Part shown: positions 35,441 to 47,336 of the stretch, piece after piece | Position numbering within the stretch: the stretch's first letter is position 1 | Layout: each line of letters opens with the position of its first letter | Assembly (NCBI GenBank): GCA_963995505.1 | Contig: OZ023189.1 | Coordinates: 16,763,495 to 16,827,494 of the forward strand | From: Hypericum androsaemum | Lineage: Eukaryota; Streptophyta; Magnoliopsida; Malpighiales; Hypericaceae | Length of the DNA stretch: 64,000 nucleotides | Direction: 5' to 3' | Program-made: the position numbers and the translations under genes | Notes under the pieces: generated by a model | What the model was told of the DNA's origin: nothing | What the model saw: only the letters and a program-made list of their open reading frames with translations | The model's database searches: none

Positions 35441-36694
35441 TCAAAACGGCACCACTTCACTGTAGACGAAGTAGTCATCGGAAGAACCGATGGCGGACTC
35501 CTCCGGCCACGAGTCCCGTAGCAACTTCAGCAGAACCTGGGCCTTCCTCTTGGCGCGGTCCGTACAGTCACTCTGGACCAGCAGCAGCAGCTGAGTCATT
35601 ATCCCGGCGACCACCGCCTCACTGAGGCACATCTCCGACGCCGAGCATACCGCCACCAGCGCTCCCACCGCATACTCCGTCGCCCTATCGGATACCCTCA
35701 GGATCGAGTTCACCAGCACCGGCACGGTCAGCGCGTGCGCCTCCAGCGCCGCTTGTCCCGTCGAAACCCTCCCGAGCAGCTCCACCGTCGCCAGCGCCCT
35801 CTCGGCGTCGCACTTGTCGAGGCCGCCGGAGGCGAGTCGGTCCACGAGCGCCGAAGCGGCCCCGGCCGCCGCCGCCCGGTGACGCGTCTGCTTCGCGAGG
35901 CAGAGCGCGAACAGCGCCTTCACCCCGACCTTCACCGCGCGCGGGGAGGACACGCTCCGGAGGATCTCGACCACGCCGTCGAATACCTCGTCGGAGTCGC
36001 TCACGAGCTGCCGGAGCTCCGTCGACCGGGTCCCGGAGACGACGATCTCGATCAGCGCGGCGGCGTTGACCCTGACCTCGAGCGACGGGTGTGACAAGAG
36101 GCCGGAGAGGAGGGAGATCCGGGAGCTGTCGGAGACGACGGTTACGCATTCTCCTTCGGTGAGTTGGAACATCGCGAGCAACGCGAGCGACTCGTGAGTC
36201 AGCTCGGGCGGGTTGGATCCGTTCCCGAATAGAATTCCGATGAGGATCTCCCTGGCGTTGAGGGACGCGATGAGGTGGCGGTTTTTATCGGAGTCGCGGG
36301 CCAGGGCCCTCAGCCTTCGGATGGCGGAGAGGCGGGAGTGGGCCGGGCCAGAGAAGGAGGTGGCCTGGCACAATAGCGACCTGACGAGGGCGGGCTCGGC
36401 TGGCTGCTTGGGGGTGGGGATGCGCTCGACGCCGGAGGAGCGGTTGGCGACGCACCACTCCTGGATGAGGCGGCGGAGGGTGTGGTTCGGTATGAGGCTG
36501 AAGTCAAAGAGCGGAGCCCGGGTGACCGGACACGTGGTGTTGCCGGTGGCGATCCAGGACTCGATGCTGGAGCGGTCGTAGGACTGACCGGTGCTGACGG
36601 TGACGGGGTCGCGCATAAGCTCCAGGGAGATAGGGCACCGGAAGTGGTAGGGTACTTGGAGGGACAAATCCAACGGCTCTAAACTCGCCGGCAT
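35441..36694 (-). CDS. U-box/ARM-repeat E3 ubiquitin ligase (PUB25/26 type)
   Basis: Intronless, complete 417-residue protein. The N terminus MPASLEPLDLSLQVPYHFRC is characteristic of the PUB25/26 group. The U-box occupies about residues 14-88 (PISLELMRDPVTVSTGQSYD, SIESWIATGNTTCPVTR, IPNHTLRRLIQEW), which recruits the E2 enzyme. The conserved linker GVERIPTPKQPAEP follows, then armadillo-type helices from about 110 to 400 (for example VRVNAAALIEIV and VKVGVKALFALCL), which bind substrates. In Arabidopsis PUB25/26 act in cold and immune signalling; that role is inferred only from similarity. High GC at third positions contrasts with the spacer. The ATG at 36694 follows a CT-rich leader and a TATA box. 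Confidence 0.95.
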   Translation of the reverse strand: MPASLEPLDLSLQVPYHFRCPISLELMRDPVTVSTGQSYDRSSIESWIATGNTTCPVTRAPLFDFSLIPNHTLRRLIQEWCVANRSSGVERIPTPKQPAEPALVRSLLCQATSFSGPAHSRLSAIRRLRALARDSDKNRHLIASLNAREILIGILFGNGSNPPELTHESLALLAMFQLTEGECVTVVSDSSRISLLSGLLSHPSLEVRVNAAALIEIVVSGTRSTELRQLVSDSDEVFDGVVEILRSVSSPRAVKVGVKALFALCLAKQTRHRAAAAGAASALVDRLASGGLDKCDAERALATVELLGRVSTGQAALEAHALTVPVLVNSILRVSDRATEYAVGALVAVCSASEMCLSEAVVAGIMTQLLLLVQSDCTDRAKRKAQVLLKLLRDSWPEESAIGSSDDYFVYSEVVPF

Positions 36695-36724
36695 CGATAA
36701 TTCTTCCGGCTCTAGCGAACTTTT

Positions 36725-36760
36725 GTGTGTGTGAGGGAGGGAGGGAGGGAGGGAGGGAGT
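36725..36760 (+). repeat. GGGA/TCCC microsatellite in the PUB leader
   Basis: GTGTGTGAGGGAGGGAGGG continues to about 36758; read on the transcribed strand this is a pyrimidine-rich leader repeat directly before the ATG at 36694. Confidence 0.85.
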
Positions 36761-36806
36761 GGGTTACGAGTTGTAACTTGTGACGAGGGAGCTGAGGTTG
36801 TTCTCG

Positions 36807-36876
36807 TTTTATACGGGTGTGGTTTACTCGCTCGTCGCTCGGGCTTTATCAACTCTCTTGGCCACACGTGTGGTGG
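36807..36876 (-). promoter_or_regulatory. PUB promoter: TATA box and ACACGTGT G-box-like palindrome
   Basis: TATAAAA on the minus strand at 36807-36813 is about 115 bases upstream of the ATG. The palindrome CCACACGTGTGG (about 36863-36874) contains the ACGT core bound by bZIP and bHLH factors (ABRE/G-box class), hinting at stress or light responsiveness. Confidence 0.6.
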
Positions 36877-36929
36877 CATTCACTTGCTTTGGAACCTAAT
36901 AACCTCTCTCCATTGTTACATTTAACTCG

Positions 36930-37795
36930 AAAATAAATTAGTTGAAAAATAAAATAAAAATAAATTTTGAGAATTAGTTCAAGTGATAAGATAATTATAT
37001 TTACTTAAAAAAATTTTAATATAAAATTTATAAATATTAAAATTATCATTTGAAAAATCGTATCCTAAATATAATTTTACATTGAATTTAGAAATTTCGC
37101 CAAAAAAATTTGTTCATTTTGGTCAAATGAAAGGTTACTTGCTTGTTTGTGGGTCCCGTGAAGTTTTCTATAATCTTTTATTTTTCAGGGGTCGTCTTTG
37201 TTAAAATCTAACTCCCGTTTCCATCAAAGGTGGTGGTTTTTACAGGTTTGTTCCTATACGGTGTGTTCGGCTAAAATTATTGGTCTCTTGCAACGACATG
37301 GTTTTTTTCTGCGTCAATTATCGTATTTATCCTACTTTTCAATTTTATGAGTAGCAGCACTTGGTTATCTGTGCATTTTTGTCAATCAGGAGCAATAATA
37401 ATGCAATTATACCAAAATACAGTATCCACCAAAAACCATCTACAATGCTTTTTGGATTTGAAAATTCCCTGTATTTTTTGTAATATAATCCTCTAATATT
37501 CGTTGTTGCATCATAAATAATCCAGAATAAAAAAGTCAAAATTTTATTTCAAATTTGAGGCTTTAGAGTAATCCAAACCTTTTCCATTTAAATCGACTCC
37601 CCTGAGAGACTTAAGTGTACTCAGACCGGAATGATTTCCGGATGGTAACTTCTTATAAATTTGCACTTTGATTGTAAATAAATACAAAATACGCTAAAAA
37701 CGACTGGTCACAGTGGACGTTACACATCAACAAAAAAATAGTAATTGTGAGTGTAACAACTCCGCTTAATTTTGCTACTTGAGTCTGTGTCGTCT
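36930..37795. other. AT-rich intergenic DNA
   Basis: No gene or paired transposon end was recognised. Confidence 0.5.
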
Positions 37796-38095
37796 TATTT
37801 TAAAGGGTAAATTATTCTCAGGTCTCTGATTTATAATTTTATTATTCGTAGGTTCCTGGTTTTCGAAAATAGTGTATGAGGTCCTTTTTTAAAGAAAATA
37901 TTGGTCTGAGGTCCCTAGTCACCAGATCGATCTTCTTAAAAAATTTTGGAGAAAATCTCCGATCTGGTGACTAGAGACCTCAGACCAATATTTTCTTAAA
38001 AAACAGGAATCTCATACACTATTTCCGAAAGCTAGAGACCTGTAAGTAATAAAACTATAAATCACGAACCTGAGAGTAATTTACCCTATTTTCAA
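37796..38095. mobile_element. Foldback MITE with Mutator-type target duplication
   Basis: Element 37805-38086 (282 bases) begins GGGTAAATTATTCTCAGG and ends with its near complement CCTGAGAGTAATTTACCC. Nearly the whole element is one inverted repeat with a short loop around 37940. The flanks TATTTTAAA (37796-37804) and TATTTTCAA (38087-38095) match at 8 of 9 bases. The GGGTAAATTA terminus links it to the larger elements at 2868 and 19373. Confidence 0.88.
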
Positions 38096-39256
38096 TTACA
38101 GGCTGCCATTTGTTGTGTTCCTTGGTGTGGGGGCGTGGAAGGTACCGGGGATCTTTGAGAGAAACATAATTATGTTTAATGCGTCCTTTACAGTCTGGTG
38201 GTGAGTCAAATCTTGGTTTTGTGATTGCGAAAAGAAAAAAAAAGGCTTCAAGGAAGACCTGCTCGTAAAATGGTTAGCACTTGTTCAATTTATATGTTCT
38301 CTTATAAAAGTTCACCTGCTTTAAAGCTTTTCGCCGTCCAATCGGAGGTGACAGAGACTTTACATTCGTATTTTAGGCATAGGTGAATAAATCGATTCAA
38401 CAGATGTATTGTTTCAAAAAAACAGATGTATTGTTTCAAAAAAACAGATGTATTGTTCGGTAAAAAGGAGTAAATTGAGATTTGATTATTGTTGAAGGCT
38501 TGATTTTTTTTTGTTGAGAAAGTTGAAGGCTTGATTGTTGAAAACGAACCAAATATTTCAATCACGGTAGATAAGATGGTCGTTGATTCAATTATTATGG
38601 TCAAAGACACGGGCGCGCCAGATGCGACAATTTAACCACAATTATGTTGATTGAGGTTGATAACAGATAAAAAAGCCTTTGGACAGAAATTCGCCCTCAA
38701 GTTTTTTTAAAATAAATATTACGCCTAATTACAATATCAATAATTGAACCATTGACTTCCTTGAAATTAAGTAACGCATATGCTATTAGGTCAAATGTTC
38801 GTTAGCTCCCTCAAGTTAGATCATATATAAAAGCGATAATTCTATTATTTCCGATTCATAATTCATAACACTTGTACACGCCCAAAAGTTAGGGGTGGAA
38901 AATGAGATATCTCAGAAAGTAGGAAAAATTATAAATCAATAAATATGATTTGGTTATTTCATTAATTAGTATTTTAGCAAGAGGTAAATATAAGGTCGGT
39001 TTTACAAAATTCAATTTTTCAAATTTTTATGAAATAATTCAATCGTTCAAATACCTTTTTAAGTAAAATTCTAATTAGTTATAATAATATCAACATATTG
39101 CATTTATATCGAGTATAAAATTCTCACATACCAAATTGCAACCACAAACTTTATTAAAATCTGTTATAGTAAAATTCTTTAAGAAAAAATCGTGATAGGA
39201 ACAAAATAATAAGGACAAACACAATTCTACATTATCCCACGACATATAAGTAATTC
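38096..39256. other. Intergenic DNA with a short tandem repeat
   Basis: CAGATGTATTGTTTCAAAAA is repeated 2.7 times with a 22-base period at 38400-38457. No gene or other mobile element is recognised in the stretch. Confidence 0.55.
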
Positions 39257-39728
39257 AATATTGTCTAAGACACTTAGCTCGTTGATTATAGGTATGCAGG
39301 TGCATGATGAGATTCTTCGTGCGGAGCATTCTTTTTAGGCGCGACGCCTCACGACTGCTTTTGGCTTTTCTTGAGATGAAGATTCCTCCCTAATCCTCCT
39401 AGGGATTAAGGAGGTGGCTCGCGGTTCGGAGCTGAACTGGTACTTTGACCCTCCTTAATTTGGTCATTGCTAGGTTGTTCAGATTGGTTTGCTCTGTTCT
39501 TTGCACATTTTCGGGTCTATTTTTTCATGACCTTAGAGCGTTTGGTATAACTTTGCATTTAGTATTATCTTGAAATTTGTACTCAGATTTACATATCAAT
39601 TTCGTTTGTTTGATATGTGTAATCTAATACCTTAGGTTCGGTACCTTTGTTACTTATGGTGTAATCTTCTTCGGTTGGTTTTTATGATGAATGACTTTTA
39701 CTTATGAAAAAAAATATTGTCCAAGACA
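39257..39728 (+). mobile_element. Short LINE 3' end insertion with 16-bp target duplication
   Basis: AATATTGTCTAAGACA (39257-39272) and AATATTGTCCAAGACA (39713-39728) flank a 440-base segment ending TGAATGACTTTTACTTATG and an A-run, the style of plant L1 3' tails. No RNase H coding could be read with confidence, so this is mostly 3' UTR of a severely 5'-truncated copy. Confidence 0.75.
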
Positions 39729-40600
39729 TTATTCTTGTCTAAGACATTATTCTATTGACAGGTGGAGGCCTTCCATTTGACCGTTTATAATATAGTAGGT
39801 GGGGCAGTCAAAGGTCAAAGATGAACAGAATGGAATGTGCGGGTCCAGGTTGTCCATCCACCACTTTATCCGACCCACGAAGGAAAATGAAATTAAAGGA
39901 AATTTTGGATAACATTAATAGGGTGGTGGTTCATTGATGGCGTCCCCTGTGGGCCTGGTTATAAATGGACGTGGTTGATTAAGCGGGACGCCATCTGTTT
40001 AGTTTTCTCCTCCGGGAAATCTCGATTTCTTGAAGATAATAGTACCCAAAATTTTGCATCGAATTGTGTCAATTAAATATATTTATAAATAGATACCAAT
40101 TACAAAATAGGTAAATTCCAAAAGCAAGTGAGGAGGGAGAATCTGTCACATGCAGTGGCTAAAGTGAGAGGAGAGAGCGGGGACCGTGAGTAGACAAAGG
40201 ATATGCCGTCATCTATATTTTCCTAGTTGTGTTGTTTCATTTGTTGTCCATCTTCGAGTTAAAATAAAATTTTGGAAATAGCCCAATAGATGTAAATCCG
40301 TGCTAGGAAAAGGTAGGATCTGTTTGGGTGAAAATATGTGTGGACTTCAACCAGAGAAATTGAACTTTAATTATTAATGAAAATGCATGATCGATGTATA
40401 TATAATTAATCTCAATCCATGTATTACTTGCATCATTATTATTTTGCTAACAGTAGCGGATCTGACATCTAAATTTTGGAGGTTTTAAAATGAGGGATTT
40501 ATCGAATTTGGTACCGTCTGTTGAACATTTTTTTTTCAAATTTCAATAAGATTGTTTAAAATAGTTGTTCAAACGTGTTAAAAGGTACGTACCATAATGA
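39729..40600. other. Intergenic DNA without recognised genes
   Basis: AT-rich sequence only. Confidence 0.5.
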
Positions 40601-40612
40601 ATTTGTTTATAA

Positions 40613-42845
40613 GCAAGGTTCTTCTCTCAGTGCCTACCTACATTATGAGTTATTTTTTTCTACCAGCTGATATTTGTGAACGAATTGAGAGGAAGTTGTG
40701 TGCTTTTTATTGGGGTAGCAAGGAGGGGGAGTGTAAGATTCATTGGCGAAGCTGGATCCGTATGTGCAGGTCAAAATCTGAGGGGGCCTAGATTTCAGGT
40801 GATTGCAAAGTTTGAACAAGGCCATGCTTGCAATGCAAAGTTTGAATAAGGCCATGCTTGCAAAACAAGCGTGGGGCATACTATGTGAGTCGCAATCCCT
40901 TCCGGCTCGAATTCTAAAGGCAAGATATTTTTCGCGTGGAGATGTATTAACAGCAGGGATATGGTACAACCCAAGTTATATATGGCGAAGCATAAGGACA
41001 TGCGCGTAGTTATTGGCAGATAATATTGAATGTCGGATTGGTGATGGTAAGCCAGCAAAAATTTGGGATAGCAGGTGGCTTCCGGACACGGTGTTGGGAT
41101 ATCCTCAGTATAGTTCTTTGGGATTAGATGAGTTTCAGTTGGTTTCCGAGCTCCTAATTAAGGGAACAAACTCTTGGAATACAATGTTACTAGACCGGCT
41201 CTTCAAAGAGGAGGAAGTTCAGAGTATATTGTTTGTTCCAATAAGTGCACGACTACCGCCAGACCAGTTTAGATGGCATCGCTCACCAGATGGTGTCTAT
41301 ATGGTTCGGTCGGGTTACTTTGTGGATTTCAATAATTGGTGGGAGACTTCTGAAAATGCAGCTATTCCGAACCCGGTGAAAGACTTATGGCATGGGGTAT
41401 GGAACCTCACATATTCCCCTAGGGTGCGGACTTTTGTATGGTGTATTCTGGATAATAACTTGCCTATACATGTGAATATGGCTCGGAGGGGAGTAGAGAT
41501 AGATGTCAGATGTTCTTTTTGTTTAGGAACTGTGGAATCCATGGAACATCTCTTTTTTTGGTGTAGCACAACAACACAGATTTGGGCAAAGGCAGGAATC
41601 AACGTTCAAAGGCTGCAAACTTTGCCTATGGTGTAGGCTTTTTCGAAACTGATGGAGGGACATGATCATATCGAGCAGGGACGTAGGGCGACGTGGTTAT
41701 GGGGCATATGGAAGGTCAGAAATGAGGTAGTTTTTCATAATTCACCTATTGGAGATGTGTTGGGTGTGCTGGAGAAGTTCTTTCACCTATGGACAGATTA
41801 TGTTGAGGTTAACGCAAGGGCTGTGCGAAATTATGCATGAAGGTCCGAACTCTGGAGGCCCCCTGATTCAGGTTGGTTTAAGATTAACTCAGATGCGAGA
41901 ATTTCACCAACTGGCGAGCCTCAAGTTGGGGTGATAGTTAGAGACGAGGCAGGATACTTTGTGGTAGATGTGGTTCGAACTTTCCCTACTACTATTCATC
42001 CGACCCTACTTGAGGCGAGTGGCATACTTACAGGTATTGAGTTTGGGGTAAGGCTTGGTTTATAACATGTTATTTTGGAGTCGGATTATCTTCCTGTAGT
42101 GCAGGCTTTGAGGCGAACAGGGACGGACCGTAGCAATCTCTCGCTGCTAGTGGATGACTGTCGGGAGGCGGCTAGAGGCTTTGCGGTATATACTTTCTCA
42201 TTTGCCCGCAGAAAAGTGAACGGTGTGGCCCATATTTTGGCTAAGTTGCATATTGCAGGTGATTCTTCGGTAAAGGATCTTCTCTTCTCCTCCGGCGGAA
42301 TTGCAGGTTACGCTGGAGATAGACAGGGGTGGCATTGCACCACAGGATACAAGCGACCCAGGCGGCTTATACTACTAATTTTTTTGGTGATGCTGCGGGT
42401 TTGGGGTTGGGTGAGGGGCTTGGGACGGTTTCGTTTTGGGGTTTTGCAGGGCTGTGGTATTATGGTTAATTTGTAGTTCTCATTTTCTCTTTGTAGTGTA
42501 TTCGATAGTGCTCTTTTCCTAAGTCCAGTTTTTTCCTGGTGAGGGCAGGTTTTTCGGAATAGGTTTTTAATGAGGCCAACGGCTGTATCCTCACTTTTGT
42601 GAGGGGAGAACTACGGATTGGAGGGTAGGCTGCCTAGGTGGGTAGTGTTCTCATACTATTGTACGATGAACATTAGGACGGGTAGGTAGTATAGGTTGTA
42701 GGGCCAGGCGGAGGGTGGTGGGCCTAGGTGGGTAGTGCTTCCTTCGTGCTATTTTACGACTGAGGCTTTAGGCTTTTGTGCGAATGATATGGTTGTAATC
42801 GTTTTTATTATGATTAATGAATGATTTTATTTTCCCTAAAAAAAT
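40613..42845 (+). mobile_element. LINE (L1-type), 5'-truncated: RT thumb, zinc finger, RNase H and 3' tail
   Basis: Starts in the RT C-terminal part (LLSVPTYIMSYFFLP, CAFYWGS), then the link region (AKQAWGIL, RIGDGKPAKIWDSRWLP), the zf-RVT finger (CSFCLGTVESMEHLFFWC at about 41512-41570) and an RNase H domain (INSDA, GVIVRDEAGYF, LESDYLPVVQAL, NGVAHILAK). Stops at about 40788, 41010, 41635, 41838 and 42063 and small shifts show it is dead. A 30-base duplication (AAAGTTTGAACAAGGCCATG, twice, 40806-40865) disrupts the frame. It ends TTAATGAATGATTTTATTTT and an A-run. Similar flanks (TTTATAAG near 40605 and 42850) may be the target duplication. Confidence 0.9.
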
Positions 42846-43806
42846 TATTTATAAGTATGAAAAATACATATTTATTTTATGAATATTAGTTGGATTCAAA
42901 ATTGTAACATGATATTAAATTAAAATTAATTTATAATTTATTTTTTTCGCACGTTCTCGTGTCATGTTAATAAAAATTAAAACTCATGTTTATGATTTTG
43001 TGTTGGATACATATATTTGATGTTGCATGTAAAACACATTTTTAATCAAATTGCTATTCCACAAAGAAAAATGTATGGTATCAAATATCGGGAACCAGCG
43101 GCAATATATATTATTGGTCTGGCCAAACAAGGATAACATTAACAAAAATGAGGTTGCCAAATTGTTGGTCGACGAAAATGACCGGATATTCTAGATCCGA
43201 TAGAGTAATTGACTATATTTTTACAAATTCCTAGCATAGAAGACACCATCAACATCAAGTTAGGAAAATGTACGTAAAAATATCGACCGGTCCATAGATA
43301 ACCCTAAATTTATGAAAATTTAAATTTGCATTAGAAAAATAGAAAAATGGGTAATTTTAATTTACCTGACTACCAAGGACAGAGGCAGAAGAAGAAAAGC
43401 TGTGTTTCAATTCGGTGGCAGACAGTAGTTTGAACAGAATAAAAAGGGTGGGATACTACTACTCGGAGAGAAAAAAATTAAATAATAAAATTGCAGAGAT
43501 AATGTATATATAATTTGCGTGAAATTATTATAACTTAATTATTATAATTTTGAAATTGCAGTTATGTAAAACTTGAAGATAAATTCATCATAATTTTTAG
43601 CCGGACATATGTGAACGAAACTTGGATAAATTCACCGATTAGAGCTTCCTGAAGTAGTACAGATTACGATTTTTTAAAGAATGTTTTGAATTCAAATTTT
43701 ATGAATAAAAAAATCATTAAAATAATAACTTTTTAAACAGAGATTAATAATATTCAACCCGCAACAATAAATATTCAATAATTGTCCAAATGATAAAAGA
43801 AACAAG
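42846..43806. other. AT-rich intergenic DNA
   Basis: No recognised feature. Confidence 0.5.
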
Positions 43807-44097
43807 GAGCATGAGGGGTGGATTTGGTGGGGATTGGGGTAGTCCCCAACTATGGGACTAACTCAAACCCATATCACTACACATGCAAACAAATATCACT
43901 TTATATGTAAACTAGCGTCTTCCAAACCAATATTACTTCACATGCAAACCAATATCACTTCACATGCAAATCAATAACACCTGATAGATTATTGATCATC
44001 AGATTTAAAGATAATCAAATCTGACTACCCAAAATATAGTCACCACTTGTGGACAAATTTTCTTTAGTCCCTACTCAATTCGGTCTCGAGCATGAGG
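43807..44097. mobile_element. Short relative of the GATATTGGTT Mutator-like family
   Basis: Segment 43817-44087 is flanked by the perfect 10-base duplication GAGCATGAGG (43807-43816, 44088-44097). Its left end, GGTGGATTTGGTGGGGATTG then GGGTAGTCCCCAAC, aligns with the left end of 22939-24213 (GTGGGGACATGGGTAATCCC). The interior has four or five units of ACCAATATCACTTCACATGC, the same core as GATATTGGT in reverse. At 271 bases it is a short deletion derivative. Confidence 0.75.
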
Positions 44098-45239
44098 CGG
44101 TGTCGTATAGTGGGTAGAAGAAGACACGCGTGGAAGTGCACATAGAGAGAGTGCGGGGCCACGAGCCACGACCGGTCGTAAAGGGAGAGACCTGGTTGTC
44201 CCCAGTCAACCCGGCAAGAACTTGCCGTTCCAGCCCAACACTATTCCCCCTGCTCTTCTCTTCATACAGCTGAGCTTCCTCCCCCACGTGCTCCCCCCCA
44301 ACCGCACGTGTTTCCAGCTAATATAGTCTTCCTTTCCCTGTGTTCATAATGCACTAAATTAAATTGGGTTATTGATGATTGGGCCATAGACATCCTCGTT
44401 ACATGCTGTTTCAATTAAAAAAAAGGAACTGTTTTGAGGGTTGGATCTTATAGCAAATGGGTTATATTTAATTTAGTGAAAAGGAATATGCTTTTATACT
44501 CATATTCAGGTACTCACTTAACCTGCTAATCCAAATTCGAATCCTATAGGATATTTGAATGGCGACAAATCTTTCACAACAATTATTTAACAATGTTGTG
44601 TTCTCAATAACTTGAATTCAAAATTTCTTAGTTAAACTACAACAATTCTCTCACCGATTAATGTAAGTATTTATTTGTTGAAAAAAATTACGTGTAGCAC
44701 GGAGTAATAAGTTAATTTACCATCAGTTAGAAGAAATTGTTCCAACCCTACTAGAGTCTAGAAATTTGATTTCAAGTTTTGAGGATATAACTATCCCAAA
44801 ATATTCACGTAGAGTTTTAGCGTCAAGCATTTCTTATCTAACTTGAATATAGATTAGACAGATCAATTAATAGAAAATGTTAGATGGTTTCAGTCAAAAA
44901 TAAGATCTTTGATAGATGTGCATATTTTTGTATATTATTTTAAAGATGGTCATTTAGCATTCACATGAACATCTTGGAACGAGTTTTAATTTGACCAAGT
45001 TTTTGCTACCCGGTGTCTGGTCGTCCTCTGCTGTGTTCCAAGTACGGAATTCTCAGAGCTCTGTGACATTTATCCGGCGGTTCGCTATTCGTAGGACAAA
45101 CTCTATGCATGTCTCTGCTATTTTACGTTTTAATATTGTACCGTCCAAAAATTTCTGTTCTTTTGAAGTACACGGCGGATATTAGCAAAACCTGCATGGG
45201 GTTTCCTCTCTCTTTTTTTGAGGAAATGGCTCATAGGTT
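44098..45239. other. Intergenic DNA
   Basis: A GC-richer 200-base patch (44090-44300, with CACGTG at 44284-44289) and AT-rich sequence after it; no protein family was recognised. An open stretch at 44991-45185 is unassigned. Confidence 0.45.
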
Positions 45240-45244
45240 AAAGT

Positions 45245-46186
45245 TGTTGGGTTGAATGCATATTTAATGCATTTGGCCCAAATTGGAAAGGCCCAAGTGG
45301 AAGGCTCAAAGTCAAGTTAAGGAGTGGATGTGTGCCACATTGAATAGAGCAAGGAGAATTTTCTTGTTTATAAGAAATTCCTCTCCTTACCTCTCAACTT
45401 GATTGACTACCTAAAGACTGACCTACTGCTAGCTGCGAGGACGGTGCTAAGCACCGTCCGAGCACGAGCATGTGCACGCGCGTGTGCGTGTGCGCATGGC
45501 GCATTGGACGCAGGTCGCAATGGGCGCTTTGTGGCGCACTTGGCACTTGGCACGTGCGCATCGTCTGAAGGAGCCTTAAGTATTTTGCCCGGGTCCGGAG
45601 AGAGCTGCGCAGCTACCGAAGTGACGAGGAGCTGCGAGCACCTTCAGGAAGGCCACCGAAGAGGCACGAAGGGCAGGAATGACCAGGAGACTTCCAAAAG
45701 GCCAAAGGGGTGCGAGATCCATCGCGAATGGGCGCCAGCACAGCCTGGGCGTGCTTGGAAGGATCCAGAAGCCACCGAAGGGCCACGAGCACAGCCAGCC
45801 AGCCTGCTGGCCGAGCGGACGCGTCCCTTCGGGGTGGCTACCTCCGTGCCTCCTCTAGCCTATAAATAGGCCTCTGCCCCCTTGCCATTATCCTCATCCC
45901 AGCAGCAATTGCATTCTCCATAGCATTGTTGTCTTCTTCTCTCCCTCGTTCTTCACTTACAAAGAGTCTGAAAGTTCTGGGTATATAAGGGTTCGCCCGA
46001 AAGTTTCGAGATACGTGTGCAACGTTCTTAGAAATGCCCTAAACAGTCGTTGTATCTTGGGGACGATTGCCGAAGCCCGTACCGCACTGAAATATACGGG
46101 GCAATCTCGTCTTACGGAGAAAGTATCCAACACTTGCTTCGACTGCCGTAAATCCTAATCAAGTACACCACCTCCGACAAACAACA
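45245..46186 (+). repeat. Left LTR of the Copia element
   Basis: 942 bases, TG to CA. It contains a purine/pyrimidine-alternating block (GTGCACGCGCGTGTGCGTGT near 45472-45491) that could favour Z-DNA, and a TATA box CTATAAATAGG at 45859-45869, which places the transcript start near 45890. The open frame 45399-45869 lies within the LTR and is repeated in the other LTR; it is not a gene. Confidence 0.95.
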
Positions 46187-46214
46187 ATCGTAAGATGAGA
46201 TCGTGTACTTGAAG

Positions 46215-47336
46215 ATGGCATCGTCAAGCACCGCACCAATGCTAGTGGTCCCGGGAACTATCCACGCCGAAAGGCCGGCCAAGTTCAACGGTACCGAGTT
46301 CAAGAGGTGGCAAAAGAAGATGACGTTCTATCTGACCACGCTCAACCTAGTTCGGTTCTTAAAAGAGGAAGCACCGAAGATAGCGAAAAACGAGACGGAT
46401 CAACAGAAGATCAATGCTCTCGACGCGTGGAGTCACAGCGACTTCCTGTGCCAGAACTACGTCCTGAATGGACTAGACGACACGCTCTACAACGTCTACG
46501 CGGAAGCCAAAACCGCTAAGGAGCTGTGGAGTTCACTCGAGAAAAAGTACAAAACGGAGGATGCCGGGATGAAGAAATTCATCGTCGGACGATTCCTCGA
46601 CTTCAAGATGGTGGACTCCAAGAAGGTCATCGACCAAGTGCAGGAGTTGCAGCTGATCCTTCACAAGATTCAAGCCGAAGGGATGCAACTCAGCGAGTCC
46701 TTCCAAGTAGCTGCGATGATCGAGAAGCTCCCCCCGCTCTGGAAGGACTTCAAGAGCTACCTCAAGTACAAGAGGAAGGACATGGGCCTAGAAGACCTGA
46801 TCGTGAGACTTAGGATCGAGAAAGACAACCGAAAGTCCGAAGTCAAGCAAGGCAAGACCAATCCTGAGACCACTGTGCACCTCGCCGAGGGAAAAGGTAG
46901 CAAGAAGAGGAAGAAGTCCGGGGATAAGCAGGAGAAGCAAGAGCCCAAGAAGAAAAATAAGATCAAGGGCGACTGCTACAACTACGGTAAACCCGGACAC
47001 ATGGCTAAGGACTGTCGCCAGCCGAAGAAGGATGACCAAGGAAAGGCTAACCTGGCTGAAAACTTGTCCCAGATGGATCTGTCAGCCGTGGTATTTGAAG
47101 CCAACCTGGTGGACAATCTGAGAGAGTGGTTCGTGGACACAGGAGCTACCTGCCACATCTGCTCGGACAAGGAGATGTTCTCGAGCTATATCCCGATCAC
47201 CGGACGAAAGCTGTTCATGGGAAACTCCGCAACATCCAAGATCGTCGGTCTGGGTAAGGTGGTCCTGAAGCTGACCTCAGGAAAGGAGCTGACCCTCAAG
47301 AATGTGCTGCTGTCCCGGACATCCGCAAGAACTTAG
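46215..47336 (+). pseudogene. Copia gag and protease part, ends in a frameshift
   Basis: Open from the ATG at 46215 ([15 protein letters not shown]) to a TAG at 47334. It has the UBN2-type gag region ([35 protein letters not shown]) and a lysine-rich basic tract. The zinc knuckle reads [14 protein letters not shown], with the second cysteine replaced by tyrosine. The protease motif [11 protein letters not shown] follows. Near 47310 one base is missing in NVL-(H)-VPDIRKN, which throws the frame. Codon use is strongly GC-ending here, unlike the rest of the element. Confidence 0.93.

Noticed and set aside
35685..36581. Long frames on both strands overlapping the U-box gene
   Set aside because: They arise from the high GC content of the PUB coding sequence and lack any domain.
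45399..45869. 156-codon open frame (and its twin at 50988-51272)
   Set aside because: Both lie inside the Copia LTRs and mirror each other because the LTRs are copies.
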